Part shown: piece after piece, positions 22,411 to 35,800 of the stretch
Layout: each line of letters opens with the position of its first letter
Numbering within the stretch: position 1 is the first letter of the stretch
Origin: Argopecten irradians
Lineage: Eukaryota; Mollusca; Bivalvia; Pectinida; Pectinidae
Direction: 5' to 3'
DNA: 64,000 bases
NCBI RefSeq assembly: GCF_041381155.1
Contig: NC_091144.1
Coordinates: 3,899,001-3,963,000, forward strand
Made by a program: the position numbers and the translations under genes
Notes under the pieces: model-generated
Seen by the model: only the letters and a program-made list of their open reading frames with translations
What the model was told of the DNA's origin: nothing
Database searches by the model: none

Positions 22411-25400
22411 TTGGCCTGACTACAGCATGTGGATCCTTCCAGTATATAATTATTTAAATCTAAAATCACTTTCTAAGTTGGCCTTGAAATATCAGCAAGG
22501 ATTCTCATAGTTATAATATTTTTACTAACTATAATAAAGTCATCCTTCTAAGTTGGCCTGACTACCAGTGCAGTTAGCCTCATAGAATAGAATTTGTACT
22601 ATCTATAAATTCACCTTCTAAGTTGGTCTGAATACCAGATGGATCCTCATAAGTTTGAATAATTATTTTATATATAATAATTACCTTCTAAGTTGCCTGT
22701 CTACCAGGCAGGATCCTGTATGGTTAGATATTATATTTATATATATTAATTCACCTTAATGTTGGCCTGGACTCTCCAGCAAGGATCCGCATAGATATAA
22801 TTATTATATAAATAAAACAACTTCTAAGTTGGCCTGACTACCAGCAGGATCATCATAAGATATATTATTATATAATAAATAAATCACATTCTATAGTTTG
22901 AACTGAAATACCAGCAGGTTCCTTCAAAGATTAATTATTTAGATATAATAAATCACCCTTCTAAGTTGGCCTGATCCTGCACAGAAGGATCCTTCCTGTA
23001 TAATTATTATATATATAGAATTCACTCTCTAAGTTGGCCTGACTGCCAGCTGGATTCCTCACATTGAATTATTTGTATATATATAAATCCGCCTTCTTAA
23101 TAAGTTGGCCTGACATACCAGGTGGGTACTCAGAGTGAAATTTTTTTGCGTGTATTTTCGAAAATTGACCTTTCTAAGTTGGTAGCCTGAGTATTTATAA
23201 GATGATGTTTGTAATGCACCTTTCATTATGTGTGGACGTGATATGTACCTTCTCAAGCTACTTGACTACCACCGACAGGAGATCCCTACTAGAGATATGA
23301 TTTAGGATTGTAGGATATATATCATCTTTCTAAGTTGGGTGCCTGGTGAACTACCAGGAAGGATTGCCCTCATGGATAATCAGATTATTATCATATATTA
23401 ATCATCTTTACTAAAGTTGGTGCCTGACTACCAGTGAGGATCCTCACAATATATATAATTATTTATAATATATAATATCACACCTTACTTGGTGGCCTGA
23501 CCAATGCCAAGCAGATGATCGCTCATGGTTATAAATTATTAATATTATATAAATCACCTTCTAAGTTGGTCTATCTGACTACCAGCAGGATCCTCCTCAT
23601 AGAGTGTATAATCTTTATATATACATAAAACACACCTTTAATAAGTATTGGTATTGATGGGGGCCTGACTACCAAGCAGGATCCTCATAGATATCATTTA
23701 TTATATATATAAATCATCATCCCTAAGTTGGCCCTGAACTACATTACCAGCATGGGCATAGCCATAGTTATATCCATTAATATATATAAATCCTTCTTAT
23801 GTATGCCTGACTATTAGTAAATCATATACGATCTTTCTCTGAATAAAGGTTATGGTTGCCCTGACTATACCAGCAGAGATCCCCTCATAGGATATAATTA
23901 ATTATATATCGAATAAAGTCACCTTCTAAAGAATGTATGGCCTGACAGCCACGCAGATCCCTATAGAAATAATTAATATACTATATAAAATCCCTTTCTC
24001 ACCTTCAAAGTTTGGCACTGACCTACCAGAGGATCCACTATAGAATAAATTAATATAATATATAAATCACCTTCTAAGTTGGCCCTGACCTTACCAGACA
24101 GGATCCTCAAGTTGATTAAATTATTATATCTATTAATCACACTTCTCTATAGTTGGCCTGCACTCACCAGCAGGATCGCCTTGCCTGAGATATAATTTTA
24201 TATATATATAATATCACACTTCTAGTAGATTGGCCTGACTGCCAGCAGCTGATCCTCATTGGAGATAATGGTCACATTATATATATAAATTCCTGTATAA
24301 GTTGGCATGAAAACTACCAGCTCCTGGCGGTTATGAATTACTATATTAAGCACACCTGCTATAAGTTCTACTGACATATCAGCAGGATCCTCATAGATAT
24401 ACATTATGTTGGTTTATAGTGAATAATCACCTTTTGTCTAAAGTTGGCCTGGATCTATCCTTTGAGGATCCTCTAGTTATAATTCTCTTGTAAACAGGAA
24501 TCCTCAGAGTTAAGGATCTGCAGCAATCCTCATAATTTATTATTAAATTTATAAATAAACACTTGCATCTAAGTTATGCTGCTGACTAGCACAGCAGAGC
24601 CATCTCTCATAGATAATATAATTATGTATGTTATATATAAATCACCTTCTATGTTGAGTCTCTGACTACCGAGCCAGGATCCTCATAGATATAATTGTAT
24701 TATATTAATAAAATCACCTTCTAAGTTGGACCTGAATATTGGGTCCAGACGTGACCAGCAGGATCCTCCTCAAGAATCAGATTTAATTCATTATAATATA
24801 TAAAATCACCTTCTAAGATTGTGGCCATGCAGTCTCTTTGCAACCATCAGGCTAGAGGTCCATCATTGTGTTGTGATATAATTAGCTATTATATAATAAA
24901 AATCACTCTTCTAAGTCTGGCCTGAACTACCGTTAGCCGGATCTGTTCACAGTTATGAATTTATGTATATATATAAATCCACCTTTTAAGTGGCCTGATT
25001 ACCAGCTGGGTTCACCAAGATAATGTTTAATTGTCTGGCTACTTCACTTTCCTAAGTTAGGCCAGGGCTGCTCGTATAGATTCCTATTATGTCTATTTAT
25101 AATACTATATAATGACTGTCTTAAGTTGGCCCGGACAAAAGCCATGACAGGCTCTCCTTCCGTAGACTATTAATTGTACATTATATTATTATAAAAATCA
25201 CCTTCAAAGTTGTGGCCTGACTACCAGCTAGGGTCCTCCATTATATATAATTAATATATATATAATACATCACTTTCTAAGTTGGGTCCGTCTACAGAAA
25301 GGTTCCTCATTAGTTATAATTATTATTTTATATAAAATCACCTCTCTAAGTTGGCACCACACCCGTCTTGACTAGCAGGATCCCCTCATGGAGATAATTT

Positions 25401-26790
25401 ATTATATATATATAATTACAACCTTTCTAAGATGGCAGCTGAGACTTACGCAGGAATTTCCTCAGGGTGTAGATAATTTATAATATATATGAATATTTAA
25501 ATCACACTTCTAAGTTGGTCCGGAGATGCTAGCAGGATCATCATAGATATTAATGTATCTACATTATAAATTTAAATCCACCTTCCTAAGCTGGACGACT
25601 GCCCATGAAGGATCCTCATGGATTATAATAGTCATTTGTTATATATAAATCACCTGCTAATCTCGTTTGGCCTGATCTACCAGCAGGGATCCCCTCATGG
25701 ATATAATTATTATATATATAAATCATCCCTCTACTGTTGGCCTGACTACGAGAAGGTTTCCTTCCAGTTTATAATTATTATATATATAAATCACTTCTAT
25801 GTTGGCCTGAATACGACGAGCCAGGTACCTACAGTTATAATTATTATTTATATAATATCACCTTCTAAGCTTGGACACCGAACCTGCCAGCAGCCAGGAC
25901 CTTCCAAGATATAATTTTTATATGATATATAAAATCACCTTCTAAGTTGGCCTGACTACCAGCAGGATCCTCATGGATATAATTATATATATATAAATCA
26001 CCTTTTAAATATTATCATAATATAATTATTATATAATAAAAATCACCTTCTAAGTTGGCCTGACTACCAGCAGGGATCCTCATAGATATAATTATTTATA
26101 TATATAATTGGCCTGACTGCCAGCAGGATATATGGATACATAACATATTATAGGTTATATAACTTAATAAAGTTGGCCTGACTACCAGCAGGATCAATTC
26201 ATGGATAAAATTATTTATATATATAAATCACAATTCTAAGTTGGCACGACTGACTACCAGCAGGATCCTCATGGTATATAATATGATATTATATATATAT
26301 ATAAATCACCTTCTATAGTTGGCCCCGACTACCAGTACATCAGCAATATCTTCATATAAAGATAATTATTATATATATATAATCACCTTCTAGTTGGCAT
26401 ACTGACTACCAGCAGGATCCTACAGCATGGACAATATCATAATAATAGTTTATATAACATAAATCACTTTAAGTTGGCCCGACAAGAGGTCTTTACCAGC
26501 AGGATCCTCTGGATATAGATATAATTATTATATATATACAAAATCACCTTCTAAGTTGGCCTGACTACCAGCAGGATCAATATCATAATAAAAGATATAA
26601 TTATATCATAATAAAGAGGTATATAAATCACTGCAGTGTGGTACCTTCTAAGTTGACAAAAAATATATATAAAAGAGTTGGGCCCGACTGCCAATCACCT
26701 TCTTAGTTGGCATCCACGAGCAGGATCATAATAAATTCTACCAGTCCTATATAAATACTATCATAGTATACAGGTACAGCTAGTGTTACA
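22405..26790. repeat. ~64-bp satellite, very noisy copies
   Basis: About 65 units with core CTTCTAAGTTGGCCTGACTA, CCAGCAGGATCCTCATAG and a TATAATTATTATATATA spacer. Unlike the arrays on either side, nearly every copy carries its own private insertions, deletions and substitutions, with no pattern shared between neighbours. From about 26560 units are fused with pieces of the next (39-bp) satellite. No gene is seen. Confidence 0.85.
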
Positions 26791-29700
26791 ATATCATAAT
26801 AAAGAGGTCTGGTATACATTTTCATACCCAGCAGGTATACATTATCATAATAAAAGAGGTCTCTACTACAGTACAGCATACAATATCATAATAAATGAGG
26901 TCTGCAACAGTACAGCATACAGACAACAGCAGTACAGCTACAATATCATAATAAAGAGGTCTATATATACAGTACAGCATACAATATCATAATTAAAGAG
27001 GTCTATATACAGTTACAGACATACAATATCATAATTAAAGAGCGTCTGTATACAGTACAGATACAATATCATAATAAAGAGGTCTGTATACAGTAAATTA
27101 CATATATCTTAAAGAGGTACACATACAGCGTCAATCAATAAAGAGGTCTATATACAGTACAGCATACAATAATCATAATAAAGAGGTCTGTATACAGTAC
27201 AGCGTACAAATATCATAATAAAGAGGTCTATATACAGTACAGCATACAATATCCATAATAAAGAGGCTCTATATACAGTACAACATACAATATCATATAA
27301 AAGAGGTCTGTATACAGTACAAGCATACAATATCATAATAAAGAGGTCTGTATACAGTACAGCAATACAATATCATAATAAAGAGGTCTTATATACAGTA
27401 CAGCATACAATATCATAATAAAGAGGTCTATTTACAGTACAGCCTATACAGTATATACAATAATAATAGAAGGTCTAATATACAGTACAGCATACATATA
27501 CAATATCATAATAAAGAGGTCTATATACAGTACAGGGTACAATATCATAATAAAGAGGTCTATATACAGTACAGCGTACAATATCATAATAAAGAGGTCT
27601 ATATACAGTACAGCATACAATATCATAATAAAGAGGTCTGTATACAGTACAGCATACAATATCATAATAAAGATGGTCTATATACAGTACAGCATACAAA
27701 ATATCATAATAAGAGGTCTATATACAGTACAGCGTACAATATCATAATAAAGAGGTCTGTATACAGTACAGCATACAATATCATAATAAAGAGGTCTATA
27801 TACAGTACAGCATACAATATCATAATATCTGTATACATAAGCATTACAATATCATAATAAAGAGTACAGTACAAGCATACAATATCATAATAAAGAGGTC
27901 TATATACAGTACAGCATACAATATCATAATAAAGAGGTCTATATACAGTACAGCATACAATATCATAATAAAGAGGTCTGTATACAGTACAGCGTACAAT
28001 ATCATAATAAAGAGGTCTATATACAGTACACGTACAATATCATAATAAAGAGGTCTATATACAGTACAGCATACAATATCATAATAAAGAGGTCTATATA
28101 CAGTACAGCACGTACAATATCATAATAAAGAGGTCTGTATACAGTACAGCGTACAATATCATAATAAAGAGGTCTGTATACAGTACAGCATACAATATCA
28201 TAATAAAGAGGTCTGTATACAGTACAGCGTACAATATCATAATATAGAGGTATATACAGTACAGGTACTATCATAATAAACAGTACAGTACAGCATACAA
28301 TATCATAATAAAGAGGTCTATATACAGTACAGCATACAATATCATAATAAAGAGGTCTATATACAGTACAGCGTACAATATCATAATAAAGAGGTCTACA
28401 GCATATACAGTACAGCATACATAATAAAAGAGGTATCATAATAATCATAATAGAGGTCTGTATACAGTACAGCTACAATATCATAATAAAGAGGTCTATA
28501 TACAGTACAGCATACAATATCATAATAAAGAGGTCTGTATATACAGTACAGCGTACAATATCATAATAAAGAGGTCTATATACAGTACAGCATACAATAT
28601 CATAATAAAGAGGTCTGTATACAGTACAGTACATATCATAATAGGTCTATATACAGTACAGGCTCAATATCATAATAAAGAGGTCTATATACAGTACAGC
28701 GTACAATATCATAATAAAGAGGTCTATATACAGTACAGCATACAATATCATAATAAAGAGGTCTGTATACAGTACAGCATACAATATCATAATAAAAAGG
28801 TCTGTATACAGTACAGCATACAATATCATAATAAAGAGGTCTATATACAGTACAGCATACAATATCATAATAAAGAGGTCTATATACAGTACAGCATACA
28901 ATATCATAATAAAGAGGTCTATATACAGTACAGCATACAATATCATCATAATAAAGAGGTCTATATAAGTATCAGTACAGCATACAATATCATAATAAAG
29001 AGGTCTATATACAGTACAGCATACAATATCATAATAAAGAGGTCTATATACAGTACAGCATACAATATCATAATAAAGAGGTCTGTATACAGTACAGCAT
29101 ACAATATCATAATAAAGAGGTCTGTATACAGTACAGCGTACAATATCATAATAAAGAGGTCTGTTACAGTACAGTACAATATCATCATAAGAGTGTCTAT
29201 ACAGTACAGCTATATCAATATCATAATAAAGAGGTCTATATACAGTACAGCATACAATATCATAATAAAGAGGTCTGTATACAGTACAGCATACAATATC
29301 ATAATAAAGAGGTCTGTATACAGTACAGCATACAATATCATAATAAAGAGGTCTATATACAGTACAGCGTACAATATCATAATAAAGAGGTCTGTATACA
29401 GTACAGCATACAATATCATAATAAAGAGGTCTATATACAGTACAGCATACAATATCATAATAAAGAGGTCTGTATACAGTACAGCATACAATATCATAAT
29501 AAAGAGGTCTATATACAGTACAGCATACAATATCATAATAAAGAGGTCTATATACAGTACAGCATACAATATCATAATAAAGAGGTCTATATACAGTACA
29601 GCATACAATATCATAATAAAGAGGTCTGTATACAGTACAGCATACAATATCATAATAAAGAGGTCTATATACAGTACAGCATACAATATCATAATAAAGA

Positions 29701-32430
29701 GGTCTATATACAGTACAGCATACAATATCATAATAAAGAGGTCTGTATACAGTACAGCATACAATATCATAATAAAGAGGTCTATATACAGTACAGCATA
29801 CAATATCATAATAAAGAGGTCTATATACAGTACAGCATACAATATCATAATAAAGAGGTCTATATACAGTACAGCATACAATATCATAATAAAGAGGTCT
29901 ATATACAGTACAGCGCATACAATATCATATAATAAAGAGGTCTGTATACAGTACAGCGTACAATATCATAATAAAGAGGTCTATATACAGTACAGCATAC
30001 AATATCATAATAAAGAGGTCTGTATACAGTACAGCATACAATATCATAATAAAGAGGTCTATATACAGTACAGCGTACAATATCATAATAAAGAGGTCTG
30101 TATACAGTACAGCATACAATATCATAATAAAGAGGTCTATATACAGTACAGCATACAATATCATCATAATAAAGAGGTCTATATACAGTACAGCATACAA
30201 TATCATAATAAAGAGGTCTATATACAGTACAGCATACAATATCATAATAAAGAGGTCTATATACAGTACAGCATACAATATCATAATAAAGAGGTCTATA
30301 TACAGTACAGCGTACAATATCATAATAAAGAGGTCTGTATACAGTACAGCATACAATATCATAATAAAGAGGTCTATATACAGTACAGCATACAATATCA
30401 TAATAAAGAGGTCTATATACAGTACAGCATACAATATCATAATAAAGAGGTCTATATACAGTACAGTACAATTTCATATAAGAGGTCTATATACAGTACA
30501 GCATACAATATCATAATAAAGAGGTCTATATACAGTACAGCATACAATATCATAATAAAGAGGTCTGTATACAGTACAGCATACAATATCATAATAAAGA
30601 GGTCTATATACAGTACAGCATACAATATCATAATAAAGAGGTCTATATACAGTACAGCATACAATATCATAATAAAGAGGTCTATATACAGTACAGCATA
30701 CAATATCATAATAAAGAGGTCTGTATACAGTACAGCATACAATATCATAATAAAGAGGTCTGTATACAGTACAGCATACAATATCATAATAAAGAGGTCT
30801 GTATACAGTACAGCATACAATATCATAATAAGAGGTCTATATACAGTACAGCATACAATATCATAATAAAGAGGTCTGTATACAGTACAGCGTACAATAT
30901 CATAATAAAGAGGTCTATATACAGTACAGCATACAATATCATAATAAAGAGGTCTATATACAGTACAGCATACAATATCATAATAAAGAGGTCTATATAC
31001 AGTACAGCATACAATATCATAATAAAGAGGTCTATATACAGTACAGCGTACAATATCATAATAAAGAGGTCTATATACAGTACAGCATACAATATCATAA
31101 TAAAGAGGTCTGTATACAGTACAGCGTACAATATCATAATAAAGAGGTCTATATACAGTACAGCATACAATATCATAATAAAGAGGTCTGTATACAGTAC
31201 AGCATACAATATCATAATAAAAGAGGTCTATATACAGTACAAGCGTACAATATCATAATAAAGAGGTCTATATACAGTACAGCATACAATATCATAATAA
31301 AGAGGTCTATATACAGTACAGCATACAATATCATAATAAAGAGGTCTGTATACAGTACAGCATACAATATCATAATAAAGAGGTCTATATACAGTACAGC
31401 ATACAATATCATAATAAAGAGGTCTGTATACAGTACAGCGTACAATATCATAATAAAGAGGTCTATATACAGTACAGCGATACATAATATCATAATAAAG
31501 AGGTCTATATACAGTACAGCATACAATATCATAATAAAGAGGTCTCATATACAGTACAGCATACAATATCATAATAAAGAGGTCTATATACAGTACAGCG
31601 TACAATATCATAATAAAGAGGTCTATATACAGTACAGCATACAATATCATAATAAAGAGGTCTATATACAGTACAGCATACAATATCATAATAAAGAGGT
31701 CTGTATACAGTACAGCATACAATATCATAATAAAGAGGTCTGTATACAGTACAGCATACAATATCATAATAAAGAGGTCTATATACAGTACAGCATACAA
31801 TATCATATAATAAAGAGGTCTATATACAGTACAGCATACAATATCATAATAAAGAGGTCTATATACAGTACAGCATACAATATCATAATAAAGAGGTCTA
31901 TATACAGTACAGCATACAATATCATAATAAAGAGGTCTATATACAGTAAAGCATACAATATCATCATAAAGAGGTCTATATACAGTACAGCATACAATAT
32001 CATAATAAAGAGGTCTATATACAGTACAGTACAATATCATATAAAGAGGTCTATATACATACAGCGTACAATATCATAATAAAGAGGTCTATAACAGTAT
32101 ACAATACAGTCTATATACAGCATACAATATCATAATAAAGAGGTCTATATACAGTACAGCATACAATATCATAATAAAGAGGTCTGTATACAGTACAGCA
32201 TACAATATCATAATAAAGAGGTCTATATACAGTACAGCATACAATATCATAATAAAGAGGTCTGTATACAGTACAGCATACAATATCATAATAAAGAGGT
32301 CTATATACAGTACAGCATACAATATCATAATAAAGAGGTCTGTATACAGTACAGCATACAATATCATAATAAAGAGGTCTATATACAGTACAGCGTACAC
32401 TATCATTAACAAGATATAGATACAGTACAG
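26560..32430. repeat. 39-bp satellite, about 145 copies
   Basis: Units of 39 bp containing CATACAATATCATAATAAAG and AGGTCTATATACAGTACAG, with two common variants (CTATATAC/CTGTATAC and GCATAC/GCGTAC). The left part (to about 29200) has scattered indels; the rest is almost perfect. The period is divisible by three, so long frames (up to 557 codons) are open on both strands; they are by-products of the repeat. The array ends at about 32430 in unique sequence, 320 bp from a KCTD9-like exon. Confidence 0.95.
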
Positions 32431-32752
32431 CCTGATATTTCGCAAAAAAAAATTGTGAAACTAGAAAATTAAATTTTAGCAAATCAAAATGACTCTATAT
32501 AGCTTTGAGGGTAAATATAATCAAGCTAATTCTTTGTATTTTAAGGATCAAAATTTCAAAACCATGCCAATGACCCTTGAAATTGTAAAAATATCATCCC
32601 CGCAAAAATAACTGGAAGTATAATATATGTGCAGAAATCTAACTAATCTGTATTTACTTTTAATTTTAGAAAAACATTTTTGCAGACGACCAACAAATCA
32701 TACTTTCACAATGGTTATACATTGTACATATATGTATTTGGATAGAACTTAC
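32431..32752 (-). other. Intron 7 start and edge of the satellite block
   Basis: AT-rich unique sequence between the 39-bp array and the last KCTD9-like exon. Read through the donor, the frame would add about 28 codons before a stop, without any recognisable motif. No pentapeptide coding is seen. Confidence 0.5.
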
Positions 32753-32820
32753 CTCTATGATTTCCTCTAGAGAATCCATCAGTGACGTCAAACCAAAGAA
32801 CCGAGCCTCTTCTAGGACAC
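32753..32820 (-). CDS. KCTD9: KCTD9-like exon 7: [10 protein letters not shown] (BTB end)
   Basis: Acceptor TATTAG at 32826-32821, donor GTAAGT from 32752. With the G of exon 6 it encodes [20 protein letters not shown] and I-I-E, the last helix of the BTB domain, ending in phase 0. Confidence 0.92.
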
Positions 32821-35800
32821 CTAATACAATCAATGTGTTACAGAATTATCAGTATCAACAAGTCTGGCAGGAGTTCAATTAAACACTCTGTTAAACCTGT
32901 TTGTTCTCAAAATTGTAAACTCAAAACACAGCCCAATTAAATAAGTATGATATTAACTGCGTGTTCCCAGCATTAACTATCTAAAATATATTTCCATATA
33001 CATGTATTGCAGCTGCAGAAGTGTTCAATCAGATATCAAACAGTGTCACTAATTGTCAAGATCATCACATTAATCTGGTAAGCTAATTATAATATTAGCT
33101 ATTAAAGAAATGTAAATTTTCAACACTAAATAGAATTAAAACAGACACAAGATGTCACTAGTTACCTTGGGGGTTGATATTTTTGTCGAGGACAAGCTGT
33201 CCATGACGGAGGTAGTTTAGTATTGGTTCAAAGTATCGTGGACTGCGGTCTATGAGGTACGCCCCACTCTCATCCACACTACTGTGCCATGTCACAGCTG
33301 TAACAAGTCAAACATGCACTGATCAACTAAAACTGTAAGTTAAATTTCCTTTACACAGTATCAACTAAAACCATGAGTTAAATTTCCTTTGAACAGTATC
33401 AACTAAAACCATGAGTTAAATTTCCTTTACACAGTATCAACTAGAGAAAAAAAAATGTCTGAAGCAGTGTTCAAGGTATTTGGTAGCTAGTTACACATGT
33501 ATTATCAGCTTTAGGGTTTCTATAAAGAAATAAATTTAATGTTTATCATAATTATTAGTAACTAGCACAGATTAAGGTGGTCATTATATTGCTGGCTGAG
33601 GGCTACTTCACATCTATGCATGTACTATTCCTACATCATATGGATATGATTGGAGATATTTATATATTCCATTGTATACTCAATATCAACATTGAATATG
33701 ACTTTGACAGGAAAAACAAAACTCGTCAGTCAAAAGATTACCAGGTACAGTAAAACTATAATCTATTTCGTGCAAAGATAAAAACAAAGTCTTGGATATT
33801 AATTTTTTATCTCCATGACTTACTTTTTTCTTCTCCAAACATCCTTGCTAACATACTTCCAGAATCTTGTTGTGTCAAGGTGCTTCTGTAATCAAACAAA
33901 CATCAAAACAATTAACAAATGACTTGTATTAACTACCTTAATCACAAACACATGTTAATCTTTGTATATTAAGGAGTTGTCTCCCTTATGGGATTAGGTA
34001 CCTCTTACATGTATGACATCATTTTTTATTGTGTGTGAATCTCACATCATTTTTTCAAAAAAATATTGCATCATGTTCACAAATATATCACCAAAAAAAT
34101 GTATACCCGCAAGGGCAGATAACTCTTTAATCAAAAAATGTTTTTGTCCTTTATCAGTCCGGGTCATTTAAGGACATGACAGCTAATATGAAGGCAGAGG
34201 AGAGCTGAGATATACAATGTACCTTGAAAAAAACCCACCAACAACATAGGTAAATGATCAGAATTTGGCAACTATATATACATGTAATGTCCCATATATG
34301 GGTGGGCTCAGGTGGTAGGAAGACTAAACACTGTAAGGCTTTGACCATTCAGTCACTGCAGCCCTTGTTTTTTGATGAATTTTTTCAATTAAATAATATT
34401 AAACAACTTCATAGAGCTCATTAGAGTTAAAGTTTACACGGAATGGTTTGGTATATAAGGCTTCATAAATGCGTCTTTGGATAAAATTTAGAATGGGGAA
34501 AGTACGAGTTTCATAGCGATTACTGTATTAGAGATAATGCGACTTTTCTCTAAAACACACCTGAAGCCCCAAGCCATTGACCCCGATTCGGGACCCCTGA
34601 CCTGTGACGTCACGAGGACAACGGGACCTATTCTACTCGCATAAGATAGAGAGGCGATTTTTGGTGTCTGCCATCAAATATAAACTATCTGTTTGTAAAT
34701 ATCGATTTTGAAGACACAAATACCTGTGTTTATGTCCGATACCTATTTAATATTATCCTTAATCACAGATATGAGTTTGAAAAACGCTTGAAAACAGGGA
34801 TTTATGCCATGCATACACGTATATTGATGTACCTGTCTTAGATAAATGAACATCTCTACGCAATTACTGCATAATTTTACACAATAAAATGTTCATAATA
34901 ATCCGCTTATGTTGTATATCTGCAAGGTTGGAACCACATATATGTGAATATTATATCAAGGATTCTTGATTATGTTATCCAAAGCCTAACTGGGGTCTTT
35001 GAATGTCTACTTGTCAAACCCGCTTCACAGATTTCTGACTTTTTTTTTTTTATAAAACCTGCCCATATGATTAAGTTATGATTCCAAACAGAATTTTTTG
35101 CATATATGTAAATGCATCTACATCTGAAATCGATCTATTTGTTTTTTGACGAAATATAGTCAGCTTACATTATATAATACAGTACACTCGGCGACTTGTT
35201 GATATTTCGCTCAAGTTCATTCATTAGTGTCTTTAATTGAAAAATAAATCATGCACGGGTCAGACAAAAACAATGAGACTGAAGATGTCTAAGTGACAAG
35301 TCTAATCCAAGTAGCAGATATCAAGTACAGAACAAAAACAGAACTGTCATTCCGAATAGCCAATGTCGTGCTGCGTTAATCTCTATACCTGTATACTGCA
35401 GTAACTAAACCGTGTGGTCAACCGAGACTAATGAGGGGGCTACCCAAATTACGTAAGAAAGGTGTTTAGTGACCTGTCACGCTTTGTTGATAAGCTCGCG
35501 TCAGCTGTCAAAAGTAAGATCACAGGTAAGTTAGCGATGGACCATCATGTAATTGTTGTATAATGTAATATTTGTTTACACTTAAAAATCCCTGGTTTAC
35601 AGTAAAATATACCGTTCTAACATAACATATAACAAGTGTATCAATTACTAGATGTACAGTATATATTTCAGAAAGACTCATTATACATTTGTCTTGTTTA
35701 TATGTTCTGGTTACACGTAAATGTATTTTTATAACAAAAACTACAAAATTATTTACAAATGGCATGTCGAGAAAGAACAATGAAAATATAATGCTCAATG

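Noticed and set aside
28647..32482. Reading frames with a 13-residue repeat, up to 557 codons
   Set aside because: By-products of the 39-bp satellite; the frame switches at each indel and the opposite strand is equally open.
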